Shown here: positions 1 to 8,667 of the stretch, piece by piece
How the letters are laid out: every line of letters begins with the position of its first letter
Numbering within the stretch: position 1 is the stretch's first letter
Assembly (NCBI RefSeq): GCF_013408305.1
Contig: NZ_JACBZS010000001.1
Span: 1,178,001 to 1,242,000 of the forward strand
Length of the DNA: 64,000 nt
Origin: Naumannella cuiyingiana
GTDB lineage: Bacteria; Actinomycetota; Actinomycetes; Propionibacteriales; Propionibacteriaceae
Reading direction: 5' to 3'
Notes under the pieces: model-generated
Told to the model about the DNA's origin: nothing
The model's database searches: none
The model's input: the letters and a program-made list of their open reading frames with translations, nothing else
Program-made: the position numbers and the translations under genes

Positions 1-10
1 CTTCGGCGGT

Positions 11-51
11 GATCAACGCGACATGGTTGATCAAGCTGCCCCGACCGGGGC
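11..51 (-). terminator. Possible hairpins downstream of rplL
   Basis: Just past the rplL stop there is an inverted repeat GATCAA/TTGATC (11-32) and a short GC hairpin GCCCC-GACC-GGGGC (38-51). Either could end the rplJ-rplL transcript, which runs toward lower coordinates. No T tract follows, so this is a weak call, and the window edge cuts off the rest of the region. Confidence 0.3.
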
Positions 52-56
52 GATGA

Positions 57-452
57 TCACTTCAGGGTGACGGTGGCGCCGGCGGCCTCGAGGGCCTCCT
101 TGGCCTTCTCGGCGTCTTCCTTCTTGGCGCCCTCGAGCACGGCCTTGGGGGCCGCCTCGACCAGGTCCTTGGCCTCCTTCAGGCCCAGGCTGGTGATGCC
201 GCGCACCTCCTTGATGACGGCGATCTTCTTGCCACCGTCGGACTCGAGGATGACGTCGAAGGAATCCTTCTCCTCCTCGGCCGGCGCACCGCCGTCGCCG
301 CCCGCGGCAGCGCCCGGGGCGGCGGCAACCGCGACCGGCGCGGCAGCGGTCACCTCGAAGGTGTCCTCGAACAGCTTCACGAACTCGGAGAGCTCGATCA
401 GGGTCATCTCCTTGAAAGCGTCAAGGAGCTCGTCGTTGCTGAGCTTCGCCAT
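57..452 (-). CDS. rplL: 50S ribosomal protein L7/L12
   Basis: 131-residue L7/L12, the flexible stalk protein that binds translation factors at the ribosomal GTPase centre. The N-terminal dimerisation region ([18 protein letters not shown]) is followed by an Ala/Gly-rich hinge at about residues 36-58 and the conserved C-terminal domain with [20 protein letters not shown]. Length and order are normal for the family. ATG at 452 is preceded by a GGAAGGA ribosome binding site. It lies 75 nt downstream of rplJ on the same strand, so the two form the usual rplJL transcription unit. Confidence 0.98.
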   Translation of the reverse strand: MAKLSNDELLDAFKEMTLIELSEFVKLFEDTFEVTAAAPVAVAAAPGAAAGGDGGAPAEEEKDSFDVILESDGGKKIAVIKEVRGITSLGLKEAKDLVEAAPKAVLEGAKKEDAEKAKEALEAAGATVTLK

Positions 453-527
453 GGTGGCGTTCCTTCCTGGTTGTCCCAGCCCGGCCGGTTCGGTCCGGGC
501 GTGAGGTTCGTGGGGTTGGGGTGGTGA

Positions 528-1181
528 TTACTCGGCCGCGCCGGACTCGGCCGGCTCGGCTGCGGGCTCCTGCGTGGCGGGCTCGTCGGCGGGCGCCTCG
601 GGCGCGGCCTCCTCGGCCGGCGCCTCCGCCGCGGGCGCCGCACCGGCGCCGGCGATCAGGTCGGGGTTCGCCTCGGCCGCGGTCTGCAGGGCACCCAGGG
701 CACGGGCGGCCTGCGACAGCGGGGCGGCGAACAGCGACACGGCGTTCGACAGGGCGCCCTTCATGCCACCCGCGAGCTTGGCGAGCAGAACCTCGCGCGA
801 CTCCAGGTTGGCGAGCTGGGTGACCTGCGCGGCGTCGAGGACACGACCGTCCATGACGCCACCCTTGAGCACCAGGAGCGGGTTTGCCTTGGCGAAGTCG
901 CGCAGGCCCTTGGCCACCGTGGCCACGTCACCGTTGATGAACGCGATGGCGGTCGGGCCGACGAGCTGCTCGTCCAGGCCCTCGATGCCGGCGTCCTTCG
1001 CGGCACGCTGGGTCAGCGTGTTCTTCGTCACGGCGTAGCTGGCGTCATCACCGAGCGAGCGCCGAAGATCCTTCAGCGCCGACACGGAGAGTCCGCGGTA
1101 CTCGGTGAGCACGACGGCAGTGGAATCGGCGAAACGCTTCGCCAGCTCCTCGACCGTGGCCACCTTGTCTGGCCTCGCCAT
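528..1181 (-). CDS. rplJ: 50S ribosomal protein L10
   Basis: 217-residue L10, which anchors L7/L12 dimers to 23S rRNA. The start [18 protein letters not shown] at 1181 is chosen over the in-frame start 30 codons upstream, because the extra residues are leader sequence. The conserved [13 protein letters not shown] and YAVTKNTL segments are present, followed by a C-terminal tail of about 45 residues rich in Ala, Glu and Pro. Such acidic tails are common in actinobacterial L10. It is translated just ahead of rplL and is probably autoregulated through the leader upstream. Confidence 0.97.
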   Translation of the reverse strand: MARPDKVATVEELAKRFADSTAVVLTEYRGLSVSALKDLRRSLGDDASYAVTKNTLTQRAAKDAGIEGLDEQLVGPTAIAFINGDVATVAKGLRDFAKANPLLVLKGGVMDGRVLDAAQVTQLANLESREVLLAKLAGGMKGALSNAVSLFAAPLSQAARALGALQTAAEANPDLIAGAGAAPAAEAPAEEAAPEAPADEPATQEPAAEPAESGAAE

Positions 1182-1400
1182 GGGTCTCCCTTCCGGTTTC
1201 TGCCCATCCGGTTCGATGGGTACGCCTGGACCGGCCCCACGAACGAGAAAGGCCCCGGCGCACAGGCGCAACGGGGCATCGTGGATCGGAAGAGATCCTG
1301 CTCAGTCATCACCTGCGCGGGCCCCCACGAGGTGAGGTTTCGGACGTGTCGCCACGTCACCAGCGGTCTTCGGCAAGGAGCACTCTACGCCGGCGCCGCG
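1182..1400 (-). promoter_or_regulatory. Putative L10 leader region upstream of rplJ
   Basis: About 220 nt without a gene separate rplJ from the dehydrogenase gene. On the minus strand it contains CCGAAGACCGCTGGTGACG (1355-1373), which resembles the AAGACCGC-type segment of L10 autoregulatory leaders. Further along is a strong hairpin (1252-1277). In many bacteria L10-L7/L12 binds this leader to control its own synthesis. I recognise this by sequence resemblance and position only; a covariance model search was not possible. Confidence 0.45.
1252..1277 (-). terminator. Attenuator-like hairpin in rplJ leader
   Basis: On the minus strand GCCCCG-TT-GCGC-CTGT-GCGC-CGGGGC folds into a 10-bp stem with a 2-nt bulge and a 4-nt loop, followed by the pyrimidine-rich CTTTCTCGTTC. 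It lies 71 nt before the rplJ start and could act as an attenuator. There is no clean U run. Confidence 0.4.
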
Positions 1401-1417
1401 CCGACCGCCAAATCCGC

Positions 1418-2407
1418 TCAGGGGCGCAACTGCACCTTGATCGCGTCGGCCGACGCCATCGCCGCCAGGGCCGCGTCGAAGTCGGCGAGATCGAACTCGT
1501 GCGTGATCAGTCCCCGCAAACGGGGCGCCAGCGTACCCATCGCCGCCGCAGCGGCCGGGTACTGGTCGGCCACCGAGTTGGAACCGATGATCCGCCATTC
1601 CTTCTCGTACAGGTGATACGGCGAGTACGCCTGCTCGGCCCCGGTCGGCAGCACCCCCATCTGCAGGAACGTGCCGCGCTTGCGCAGGCGCGACAGCCCG
1701 TCGGCCACGGCCGCCGGGGCGCCGGAGGCGTCCAGCACCAGATCGAACTGAGCCGGGCCGGCGAGCTCGGTGACCGATCCGGCCGCGCCCCGGGCGCCGA
1801 GCTCCAACCCGCGCTCGCGGCGCCGGGCGTGCGGTTCGATCAGGTACGCCTCCGCGCCGAGGTCGGCCGCGACCGCCACGGCCAGCAGCCCGATCGCCCC
1901 GCCGCCGTAGATGATCATGCTCCGACCGCCCTCGACGCCACCGCGGTCGAAGCCGTGCAGCACACAGGACAAGGGCTCGATCAGCGCACCGGTCGCCGGG
2001 TCGAGTCCGGCCGCGAGCGGGACGGCGAGCCGCGCCGGCACCGTGACGTACTCGGCCAGCGCCCCGTCGCGGGTGATGCCGAGGGCCTCCCAGTGGGCGC
2101 ACAGATTGGGCGCGCCGCGCCGACACCACTCGCAGCGGCCGCACCAGATGTTCGGGTCGGCGGCGACGGGATCGCCGACGGCGTACCCCTCCACCCCCTC
2201 GCCCCACCCGGCGACGGTTCCGGCGAACTCGTGGCCGGGCACCAGCGGGAAGCTCAGATGCCCGTAGTCGCCGGTGGCGATCCGCAGGTCCGTGCCGCAG
2301 ACTCCCGACGCCTCCACCTTGATCAACAACTCGTCGGGTCCGGGCTCCGGCGCCGGCACCTCGGCCAGGACCCAGTCCCCGGGCCCGTCGAACCTGATCG
2401 CCCTCAC
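1418..2407 (-). CDS. Zinc-dependent alcohol dehydrogenase (MDR family)
   Basis: 329-residue medium-chain dehydrogenase that probably oxidises a sugar alcohol or similar polyol with NAD(P). Visible features are the catalytic zinc ligands in GVCGTD (about residue 37) and GHE (about 59), the structural-zinc cluster CGRCEWCRRGAPNLC (about 89-103), and the Rossmann motif YGGGAIG (about 168). The start overlaps the stop of the preceding dehydrogenase by ATGA, so the two MDR genes are translationally coupled. The substrate cannot be told from sequence; sorbitol/arabinitol-type dehydrogenases look closest. Confidence 0.85.
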   Translation of the reverse strand: MRAIRFDGPGDWVLAEVPAPEPGPDELLIKVEASGVCGTDLRIATGDYGHLSFPLVPGHEFAGTVAGWGEGVEGYAVGDPVAADPNIWCGRCEWCRRGAPNLCAHWEALGITRDGALAEYVTVPARLAVPLAAGLDPATGALIEPLSCVLHGFDRGGVEGGRSMIIYGGGAIGLLAVAVAADLGAEAYLIEPHARRRERGLELGARGAAGSVTELAGPAQFDLVLDASGAPAAVADGLSRLRKRGTFLQMGVLPTGAEQAYSPYHLYEKEWRIIGSNSVADQYPAAAAAMGTLAPRLRGLITHEFDLADFDAALAAMASADAIKVQLRP

Positions 2408-3471
2408 GATCCGGCCCCGGGGCCGATCAGCACCTTCCCCGCCCCCGGCTCGACCGCCCGGTCGAAGGCCGTCGCCGCGTCGGCGAACGCGAACCGGTCG
2501 GAGACGATCTCTGCGGCGGGAAGGTCGGCGGCCATCGCCAGCGCCGCGGCGAAATCGTCCTCGGTGTAGCTCGCGCAGCCCTGCACCCGCAACTCGCGGT
2601 CCTGGATCGCCGGCATCGGCGTGACAAGATCAGCCGCGGGTACGCCGACCACCGCGATCGTCGCCGCCCGCCGGACCAGCTCCGGCCACTGACGGGCCGA
2701 GCCTGCGGAGGCGACACAGTCGAAGAGCACATCGGCCCCGCCACCGAGCTCTCGGCGTACCCGATCGCCAAGATCGGCGGCCAGCGCGTCGAGCGCGGCA
2801 TCCGCGCCGAGCCGCACCGCCCGCTCGCGCTTGACCGGGTCGGGGTCGGTGACCACGATCCGCTCGGCCCCGGCGGCGCGCGCGGCGATGATCATCAGCA
2901 CGCCGATCGTGCCGGCGCCCAGCACCACCACACCGGCACCGGCCAGGTCGCCCGCGATCCGCGCCGCGTGCACGGGGGTGGCCAGGCACTCCACCAGCGC
3001 GGCCTGATCGTCGTCGACGCCGTCGGGCACCGGGTAGAGGTTGCCACTCGGCGCGAGGAAGAACTCCCCCATCGCGCCGGGGCGCGCGCCGGTCGGGTCG
3101 CAGCCGATCCAGGCCAGCACCTCGCAGGCGTTGGTACGCCCCGCGCGGCAGTTCACGCACACCCCGCAGACCACATTGGGCTTCAGCACGACCCGACGCC
3201 CGGCGCCGTCGCCGCTCGCGATCACCCCGACCGCCTCGTGCCCAGGCACATACGGCGGGGCCAGCAGCGGATGTTGCCCCGCAAGCGCGTGGGTGTCGGA
3301 GCCGCAGATCCCGGCGTACCGGGTGCGGACCAGCACCTGCCCGGCCTCCGGCGCCGGAATCTCGACCGACCCGGCGGCGACCCGGCCGATCGCGGTGGCG
3401 GTGACCCGGATCATCGAGCCGTCCGGCTCGGGCGTCATCGAGCCGTCCGGCTCGCGCGTCGCTGCGTCCAT
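2404..3471 (-). CDS. Zinc-dependent alcohol dehydrogenase (MDR family)
   Basis: 355 residues from the chosen ATG at 3471. It has GICGSDTH and PGHE catalytic-zinc segments, a complete CGVCVNCRAGRTNAC structural-zinc cluster, and GAGTIG in the NAD-binding fold. It is the upstream partner of a second MDR gene with a 4-nt overlap, so the two may act on consecutive or alternative substrates. The start is uncertain. ATG 3471 has GGCGG just upstream, but ATG 3414 begins closer to the conserved fold. The N-terminus carries a duplicated EPDGSM peptide made by a direct DNA repeat (GAGCCGTCCGGCTCG). Confidence 0.8.
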   Translation of the reverse strand: MDAATREPDGSMTPEPDGSMIRVTATAIGRVAAGSVEIPAPEAGQVLVRTRYAGICGSDTHALAGQHPLLAPPYVPGHEAVGVIASGDGAGRRVVLKPNVVCGVCVNCRAGRTNACEVLAWIGCDPTGARPGAMGEFFLAPSGNLYPVPDGVDDDQAALVECLATPVHAARIAGDLAGAGVVVLGAGTIGVLMIIAARAAGAERIVVTDPDPVKRERAVRLGADAALDALAADLGDRVRRELGGGADVLFDCVASAGSARQWPELVRRAATIAVVGVPAADLVTPMPAIQDRELRVQGCASYTEDDFAAALAMAADLPAAEIVSDRFAFADAATAFDRAVEPGAGKVLIGPGAGS

Positions 3472-3585
3472 CCGCCGATCGTAGCCGCGCCCTGTCGATC
3501 GGCTGTGAGAACGCCCACATGGTCTCGATATCGGCGACCCGCCCACATACGGTCGGCCGTGCGAGCCCCTGGGGCTCCCTGACCG

Positions 3586-4707
3586 TTGTCCGCCGCCGCG
3601 TCGAACAGGGCCTTGTCCGTGGATTTACTGATCACGCTGTTGTTGCCGCTGTCGATCACACTGCTGGTGGCCGCCGTGGCGGCCGTGATCGTTGCGCTGG
3701 TGACCGCTGCCGCCGTCAAGATCTTCAGCCGTCAACCCAACATCCGGCACGCGCTGCGTGGCCGGCTGCGTACCCCGGCCGGCGTGTTTGCCGCGCTCGT
3801 CGCGGGGAGCATCGCGGCCGGCACGACGGGCGTGGTCGGGTACGCCGGTGACAACGCCCCGGTGGTCGAGCGGACGCTCGCCATCGCCTGCATCGCCGCG
3901 GGAGCCTGGCTGGTGATCCGGGTGATCTCTGCCGCCGGGGACGTGCTGGCACGGCGCCTCGTGCACACCGAGGACGGCAACGGACACAACCGGCGGATGC
4001 GTACCCAGGTGATCCTGCTGACCCGGGTGGCGATCGCGGTGGTGGTGATCCTCGCCATCGGCGCCACCTTGTTCACGTTCCCGGGCGCGCGGGCCGTCGG
4101 GACGAGCCTGCTCGCCTCCGCCGGGCTCGCCTCGGTGATCGCCGGCCTGGCGGCGCAATCCGTGCTGGGCAACGTGTTCGCGGGGATGCAGCTCGCATTC
4201 AGCGACGCCATCCGCGTCGACGATGTGGTGGTCGTGGAGGACGAGTGGGGATCGATCGAGGAGATCACCCTGACCTACGTGGTCGTGCACATCTGGGACG
4301 ACCGGCGGCTGGTGCTGCCGTCGACCTACTTCACCTCGACGCCGTTCGCGAACTGGAGCCGCCGCAGTTCGCAGATCATGGGCACGGTCGAGCTGGATCT
4401 GGACTGGCGCGTCCCGCTGGACGACATGCGCGCCGAGTTGCAGGCCGTGGTCGCGCGCAGTGACCTGTGGGACGGCCGGACCGCGTCGCTGGTCGTCACG
4501 GAGGCCGTCGACGGGCGCGTCCGGGTACGGATCCTGGTCAGCGCCGACGGCACCGACAAGATCTTCGACCTGCGTTGTGCGGTACGCGAGGCGATGATCA
4601 CCTGGCTGCGGACCGCCCATCCGGAGGCGCTGCCGGTGCAGCGGGTACGCGCGATCGACCCGGAGACCCCGCGCGAGGCCGAGCTCGCCGCCGCCGAAGG
4701 CTGGTGA
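3586..4707 (+). CDS. MscS-family mechanosensitive ion channel
   Basis: About 373-residue inner-membrane protein with three to four hydrophobic segments in the first 170 residues. The MscS pore region follows: LLASAGLASVIAGLAAQSVLGN and then MQLAFSDAIRVDDVVVV, matching the Gly/Ala-packed TM3 and beta domain of small-conductance mechanosensitive channels. It probably releases osmolytes on hypo-osmotic shock. The C-terminal cytoplasmic domain is typical. The start is uncertain: the longest reading begins at TTG 3586, while GTG 3619 starts just before the first membrane segment. It is monocistronic and converges with the gene at 4740. Confidence 0.85.
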   Translation: MSAAASNRALSVDLLITLLLPLSITLLVAAVAAVIVALVTAAAVKIFSRQPNIRHALRGRLRTPAGVFAALVAGSIAAGTTGVVGYAGDNAPVVERTLAIACIAAGAWLVIRVISAAGDVLARRLVHTEDGNGHNRRMRTQVILLTRVAIAVVVILAIGATLFTFPGARAVGTSLLASAGLASVIAGLAAQSVLGNVFAGMQLAFSDAIRVDDVVVVEDEWGSIEEITLTYVVVHIWDDRRLVLPSTYFTSTPFANWSRRSSQIMGTVELDLDWRVPLDDMRAELQAVVARSDLWDGRTASLVVTEAVDGRVRVRILVSADGTDKIFDLRCAVREAMITWLRTAHPEALPVQRVRAIDPETPREAELAAAEGW

Positions 4708-4739
4708 TCAGTCCCCGGTCGCGCGGTGGTGCGGAGTCG

Positions 4740-4949
4740 TCAGCGCCACGGCGGGAACCACCGCCAGTAGCGCGTGCATTCGCCCATCGCCGGGCCGTCC
4801 ACGCAGTCCTCGACCTGCGTGAGTCCCGATGCCAAGAACAAGGCCCCCAGCACGAGGACGACCACGACGGCGATGAGGAACAGCCGCAAGGGTCGTCCCA
4901 CGTCACTGCGGCTATCTGGCTTCATCAACTGGGACTCGTCCTCGCCCAT
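4740..4949 (-). CDS. Small single-pass membrane protein
   Basis: 69 residues from ATG 4949, which has GGAGGG 11 nt upstream. One hydrophobic helix (LFLIAVVVVLVLGALFLA, about residues 23-40) follows a polar N-terminus. After it comes a short extracytoplasmic tail with two cysteines (VEDC, GEC) and a Trp-rich end (RYWRWFPPWR). I do not recognise a family. It starts 22 nt after the DinB-family gene on the same strand, so the two are probably cotranscribed. Confidence 0.65.
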   Translation of the reverse strand: MGEDESQLMKPDSRSDVGRPLRLFLIAVVVVLVLGALFLASGLTQVEDCVDGPAMGECTRYWRWFPPWR

Positions 4950-4971
4950 GTTCCCGATTGCCCTCCAACGC

Positions 4972-5523
4972 TCAGTCGCCGGTCGCGCCGTCGATCGACT
5001 CCCGGAGCAGATCGGCATGACCCGCATGCCGGGCGTACTCCTCGATCAGGTGCACCAGCACCCAACGCAGGCTGATCGGCCCCTCGTCCTTCGGCCGGGC
5101 GCGGACGACCAGGTCCAGGCCGCCCTCGGTCAGCGCGCGATCGAGAGTGCGATCCGCACTGTGGACGGACTGGTCGTACCAGACGAGAAGCTGACCCGGA
5201 TCATCATCGGCCGCGCTGTGGAACTCCCAGTCCGGGTCGTCGTCCCAGGGTGCATCGTCGAACGGCGCCATCGGCGGCTCGCCGGTCAGCCGCTGCCCGA
5301 GCCAGCCGTTCTCGACCAGCGTGAGGTGCTTGATCAGCCCGCCGAGGGTCAGGTCGGAGGGCCCGAGCCGGGCGGCCAGCGCCTCGCGGTCGAGCCCCTC
5401 GACCTTGCGGCGGATGACCGCGCGGTAGAAGTCCAGGAAACCGCGCAGGGTGGCCAGCTCGTCCGCGGTCGTCGGCGGCTCGATCAGCGAGGTCGACTCG
5501 GTCAGCGGGGCAGGCTCGGTCAC
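4972..5523 (-). CDS. DinB/DUF664 family protein, probable mycothiol transferase
   Basis: 183 residues from GTG 5523; a longer reading would run into Gly/Ala-rich intergenic sequence. The DinB four-helix fold is indicated by GLIKHLTLVENGWLGQRL and the C-terminal HLIEEYARHAGHADLLRE. Together these supply the three histidines that bind metal in DUF664/DinB proteins. In actinobacteria this family includes mycothiol-dependent S-transferases and uncharacterised detoxification enzymes; the substrate here is unknown. Palindromic repeat copy 1 lies 58 nt upstream. Confidence 0.8.
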   Translation of the reverse strand: MTEPAPLTESTSLIEPPTTADELATLRGFLDFYRAVIRRKVEGLDREALAARLGPSDLTLGGLIKHLTLVENGWLGQRLTGEPPMAPFDDAPWDDDPDWEFHSAADDDPGQLLVWYDQSVHSADRTLDRALTEGGLDLVVRARPKDEGPISLRWVLVHLIEEYARHAGHADLLRESIDGATGD

Positions 5524-5580
5524 GAGGCCAGCATCGCACCTCCCGCCACCGGCCCCGGCCCCGGAGCACCCGCCACCCAT

Positions 5581-5640
5581 TCGTGTCGTCAGTTATCGCC
5601 GCCTGCGCGAGCGCGCAGGCGGCGATAACTGACGACACGA
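5581..5640. repeat. Palindromic repeat, copy 1
   Basis: A 60-nt near-perfect palindrome with 29-nt arms (5581-5609 and 5612-5640) and a 2-nt centre. The arms contain the shared 18-nt core GTGTCGTCAGTTATCGCC and its complement, extended inward by GCCTGCGCG. It sits between the rplA terminator (5658-5697) and the DinB-family gene (start 5523). Because rplA already has its own terminator, this copy is not needed to end that transcript. Four other copies are at 22721, 26677, 62657 and 63732. Confidence 0.95.
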
Positions 5641-5657
5641 ACAGCAGGGGCAGACGA

Positions 5658-5697
5658 AACGGGCCCGGTCGCAGCGGCTGCTGCGACCGGGCCCGTT
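5658..5697 (-). terminator. Terminator hairpin of the rplKA operon
   Basis: Perfect 18-bp stem (AACGGGCCCGGTCGCAGC at 5658-5675 and its complement at 5680-5697) with the 4-nt loop GGCT, 38 nt beyond the rplA stop. On the minus strand it is followed by TTTCGTCTG. It is a strong intrinsic-terminator candidate despite the short T tract. Confidence 0.8.
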
Positions 5698-5735
5698 GCC
5701 GGCCTCGGGGCGTACCTCCGAGGCGTGGAGTCAGC

Positions 5736-6440
5736 TCACTCGCCCTCGGGCTTGGTCCGCGACGGGTCCACCTGGACGCCGGGGCCCATCGTCGAGGAGA
5801 CGGTGATCTTCTTGATGTAGCGGCCCTTCGATGCCGACGGCTTGAGCCGCAGCACCTCCTCCAGCGCGGCGAAGTAGTTCCCCTCCAACTGCTCGGGGGT
5901 GAACGAGGACTTGCCGATGATGAAGTGCAGGTTCGCGTGCCGGTCGACGCGGAACTCGATCTTGCCGCCCTTGATGTCGGAGACGGCCTTGGCGACGTCC
6001 ATGGTCACCGTGCCGGTCTTCGGGTTCGGCATCAGGCCACGCGGGCCGAGCACCCGGCCCAGGCGGCCGATCTTGCCCATCATGTCCGGGGTGGCGACGA
6101 CGGCGTCGAAGTCGAGGTAACCGTCGGCCACCTTCGCGACCAGCTCGTCCGAGCCGACCTCGTCGGCGCCGGCGGCCTCGGCCGCGGCGGCCTTGTCACC
6201 GGTGGCGAAGACGAGAACCCGCGCCGTCTTGCCGGTGCCGTGCGGCAGGTTGACCGTGCCGCGGACCATCTGGTCCGCCTTCCGCGGGTCGACGCCGAGA
6301 CGCATGGCCACATCCACGGTCTCGTCGAACTTCGCCGACGCGTTGTCCTTCACCTGTGCCACCGCGGCCGTGGGCGTGAGCAGCTCGTCGCGGCCCATCT
6401 TCTCCTCGGCGGCCCGGTAGGCCTTGCTGCGCTTGGTCAT
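5736..6440 (-). CDS. rplA: 50S ribosomal protein L1
   Basis: 234-residue L1, which binds 23S rRNA at the L1 stalk. Diagnostic segments are [35 protein letters not shown], and the [21 protein letters not shown] region that is nearly invariant in L1. It follows rplK by 106 nt on the same strand, and the operon ends at the hairpin 5658-5697. The ATG at 6440 has GGAAGGAACC upstream. Confidence 0.98.
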   Translation of the reverse strand: MTKRSKAYRAAEEKMGRDELLTPTAAVAQVKDNASAKFDETVDVAMRLGVDPRKADQMVRGTVNLPHGTGKTARVLVFATGDKAAAAEAAGADEVGSDELVAKVADGYLDFDAVVATPDMMGKIGRLGRVLGPRGLMPNPKTGTVTMDVAKAVSDIKGGKIEFRVDRHANLHFIIGKSSFTPEQLEGNYFAALEEVLRLKPSASKGRYIKKITVSSTMGPGVQVDPSRTKPEGE

Positions 6441-6546
6441 GTCTGGTTCCTTCCGATGATCCAGATCGTGGTCCGAGGTAGCGCTACCCCTCCCACGTGA
6501 TTGTTCGTCCGGCCGCTGCGCGGCCGCACTGCACTCGACTTTCAGT

Positions 6547-6975
6547 TCAGTCGATCGTCACACCCATGGAGCGGGCGGTGCCCTCGACGATCTTCATGGC
6601 GCCGTCGATGTCGTTGGCGTTCAGATCCGGGAGCTTGGTGGTGGCGATCTCACGGACCTGGTCGCGGGTCAGCTTGCCGACCTTCTCCTTGTGCGGGACC
6701 GACGAGCCCTTGGACAGACCAGCGGCCTTCTTGATCAGCTCGGCGGCCGGCGGGGCCTTCGTGATGAAGGTGAAGGTGCGGTCCTCATAGATGGTGATCT
6801 CGACCGGGATCACCTGCCCACGCATGTTCTCGGTCTGCGCGTTGTACGCCTTGCAGAACTCCATGATGTTGACGCCGTGCGGGCCGAGAGCGGTACCCAC
6901 CGGCGGGGCCGGCGTGGCCTGGCCCGCGTTCAGCGCGACCTTGACCAGCGCCGCGACTTTCTTCTTCGGAGGCAT
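6547..6975 (-). CDS. rplK: 50S ribosomal protein L11
   Basis: 142-residue L11 of the GTPase-associated centre. The N-terminal domain shows [32 protein letters not shown]; the C-terminal rRNA-binding domain shows [22 protein letters not shown] and [19 protein letters not shown]. It is placed as usual between nusG and rplA. In the 94-nt gap to nusG there is a hairpin GCCCGGC-6 nt-GCCGGGC (7011-7030). Confidence 0.98.
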   Translation of the reverse strand: MPPKKKVAALVKVALNAGQATPAPPVGTALGPHGVNIMEFCKAYNAQTENMRGQVIPVEITIYEDRTFTFITKAPPAAELIKKAAGLSKGSSVPHKEKVGKLTRDQVREIATTKLPDLNANDIDGAMKIVEGTARSMGVTID

Positions 6976-7069
6976 GTTCGGGTTCCTTGTTGATTTCTTC
7001 TCTACTGGTTGCCCGGCATGTGGGCCGGGCCGTGCCGGACAACGCCCGGCAGGTCTATCGGTATTCCGC

Positions 7070-7978
7070 TCAGACCTTCTGGATCTGGGCGAACGTCAGG
7101 TCGACCGGGGTCTCCCGGCCGAGGATCTCGACCAGGGCCTTCAGCCGCTGGCTGTTGGCATTGATCTCGGTGATCGTGGCATGGACGCCGGCGAACGGCC
7201 CGTCGACGACCATCACCGAATCGCCCTCGGCGTAGTCGGCGACCTCGACCTTCTTCTTCGACTTCTTCTGCTTGCCGTCGGAGGTCGCGGTGGCCGCGGC
7301 AATCACCGACGGGGCGAGCATCTTCTCCACCTCGTCGATGCTCAACGGCACCGGCGAAGTGGCGTGGCCGACGAAACCGGTCACCGACGGCGTGTGCCGC
7401 ACGGCGGCCCAGGACTCGTCGGTCAGATCCATGCGTACCAGCACATAGCCGGGCAGCACGGTCCGCTTCACCGTCTTCTTGGCGCCGTTGCGGATCTCGG
7501 TGACCTCTTCGGTCGGGACCCGCACCTCGAAGATGAAGTCCTCCATGTTCAGCGAGGTGACGCGGTTCTCGAGGTTCTGCAGCACCCGGTTCTCCATCCC
7601 GGAGTAGGTGTGCACCACGTACCAGTCGCCGATCTTGGACGACAGCTCCTCGCGAAGCTCGGCGAGCGCCTTCTCCGCGGCGTCGTCGTCCTCGGCATCC
7701 TCGTCCTCGGAGTCCTCCGGCTCGTCGACGCTGAGGTCGATCTCGACGCCGTCGTCCTCGCCCGAATCGTCCGGGGCGCCGAGGTCGATCCCGGTGTCGC
7801 CGGAGTCGGAATCGCTGACCGGCCCGAGGTCGATCTCGATGTCGTCGTCGGCGGGGTCGTCGTCGGCGGGCTCGGCCGGTGCGCCGAGATCGATCTCGGG
7901 CTCGGCGCTCGCCTGCTCGTCGGTATTCGTCTGCGGATCGAGCTCGTCGGCCACTGCTTCCCTTTCGTTGTCGCTCAT
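7070..7978 (-). CDS. nusG: Transcription termination/antitermination factor NusG with long acidic repeat extension
   Basis: 302 residues. The NGN domain starts at about residue 117 ([22 protein letters not shown]) and the KOW domain ends the protein ([25 protein letters not shown]). NusG links RNA polymerase to Rho or the ribosome. The unusual part is the first 115 residues, a very acidic tract with four spaced copies of an IDL(G) motif: EIDLG at 28, EIDLG at 48, GIDLG at 63 and EIDL at 79. A short helix ([10 protein letters not shown]) leads into NGN. The start ATG 7978 overlaps the secE stop (TGATG). Confidence 0.95.
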   Translation of the reverse strand: MSDNEREAVADELDPQTNTDEQASAEPEIDLGAPAEPADDDPADDDIEIDLGPVSDSDSGDTGIDLGAPDDSGEDDGVEIDLSVDEPEDSEDEDAEDDDAAEKALAELREELSSKIGDWYVVHTYSGMENRVLQNLENRVTSLNMEDFIFEVRVPTEEVTEIRNGAKKTVKRTVLPGYVLVRMDLTDESWAAVRHTPSVTGFVGHATSPVPLSIDEVEKMLAPSVIAAATATSDGKQKKSKKKVEVADYAEGDSVMVVDGPFAGVHATITEINANSQRLKALVEILGRETPVDLTFAQIQKV

Positions 7979-8391
7979 CAGCCGAACAACCTCAACAGCA
8001 AGGTCCCGTACCCGAGGTCGAGCAGGCTGGTCACGGTGATCATGAAGACGACGAAGATCAGCACCACCACGAAGTACTGCTGCCACTGGCTGCCACTCGG
8101 CCAGACGACCTTGCGCAACTCGGCGACGCACTGCTGGATGAAGCGGATCGGGCCGATCCGCTCGGGGCCGTCCTTGTCCTTGGACCTGGACTTCGACTTC
8201 CGGGTGAGGGCCTTGCCGTCGGAATCGTCGTCGGCGTCGGGCGCACTGCGACGCTTGGGCATCGTGGCGCGCGTGCGCACCGCAGTCCCGCCGCGGGCCT
8301 CGCTCTCACCCTCGGGCGCGGATTCGGGGTCCGCAACGTCAGCGTCGGTGTCCGGCGTCTGGTCCGGATCCTCCCGCTTGTCGTCTGCCAC
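7978..8391 (-). CDS. secE: Preprotein translocase subunit SecE
   Basis: 137 residues from GTG 8391, which is preceded by AAAGGAAAT. The N-terminal 75 residues are charged and low in complexity (acidic, then Lys/Arg/Ser-rich). The conserved SecE core follows ([21 protein letters not shown]) with one C-terminal membrane helix ([19 protein letters not shown]). SecE clamps SecY in the protein export channel. It is translationally coupled to nusG by TGATG, and lies downstream of tRNA-Trp as in other actinobacteria. Confidence 0.96.
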   Translation of the reverse strand: MADDKREDPDQTPDTDADVADPESAPEGESEARGGTAVRTRATMPKRRSAPDADDDSDGKALTRKSKSRSKDKDGPERIGPIRFIQQCVAELRKVVWPSGSQWQQYFVVVLIFVVFMITVTSLLDLGYGTLLLRLFG

Positions 8392-8419
8392 CTGATTTCC
8401 TTTGCTTCGCCGTCTCATG

Positions 8420-8480
8420 CCTCCGGCCCGGACAGTCAGGATCCGCCTCCTTTCGGAGGGGCCTGCCGCCGGGCCGGAGG
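8420..8480. repeat. Inverted repeat between tRNA-Trp and secE
   Basis: A perfect 12-nt inverted repeat, CCTCCGGCCCGG (8420-8431) and CCGGGCCGGAGG (8469-8480), encloses a smaller hairpin CCTCC-TTTC-GGAGG (8446-8459). It lies in the secE leader just after the tRNA-Trp gene. It could be a tRNA processing or termination structure, or a secE leader; sequence alone does not decide. Confidence 0.5.
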
Positions 8481-8485
8481 GTCCG

Positions 8486-8558
8486 CACGGGAAGAGGGAC
8501 TTGAACCCCCAACCTTCGGTTTTGGAGACCGATGCTCTGCCAATTGAGCTATTCCCGT
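8486..8558 (-). tRNA. trpT: tRNA-Trp (CCA anticodon)
   Basis: 73-nt cloverleaf. The acceptor pairs ACGGGAA with TTCCCGT and has discriminator G. The anticodon loop is CTCCAAA with anticodon CCA; D-arm AGCTCAATTGGCAGAGC and T-loop GTTCAAGTC are present. The 3' CCA is not encoded. Its place directly before secE-nusG is the standard actinobacterial order. Confidence 0.95.
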
Positions 8559-8667
8559 CCGGTGCGGGCTCCGCCGCCCGGGCAGGCCGGACGATGGTGC
8601 TCCCACCAAGTACGGCAGTGTACGTGGTCGGCGCGACCGAAGTCGAACCGGTACGCCGTCGCTGCCC

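Noticed and set aside
5583-5638. Short peptides read through the palindromes (such as SSVIAAC and AITDDT)
   Set aside because: They arise from the repeat sequence itself on both strands; the same peptides appear at every copy, which reflects the DNA palindrome, not a protein family.
5581-5640. Palindrome copy 1 as the rplA terminator
   Set aside because: A separate perfect 18-bp hairpin (5658-5697) lies between rplA and this repeat and already fits that role.
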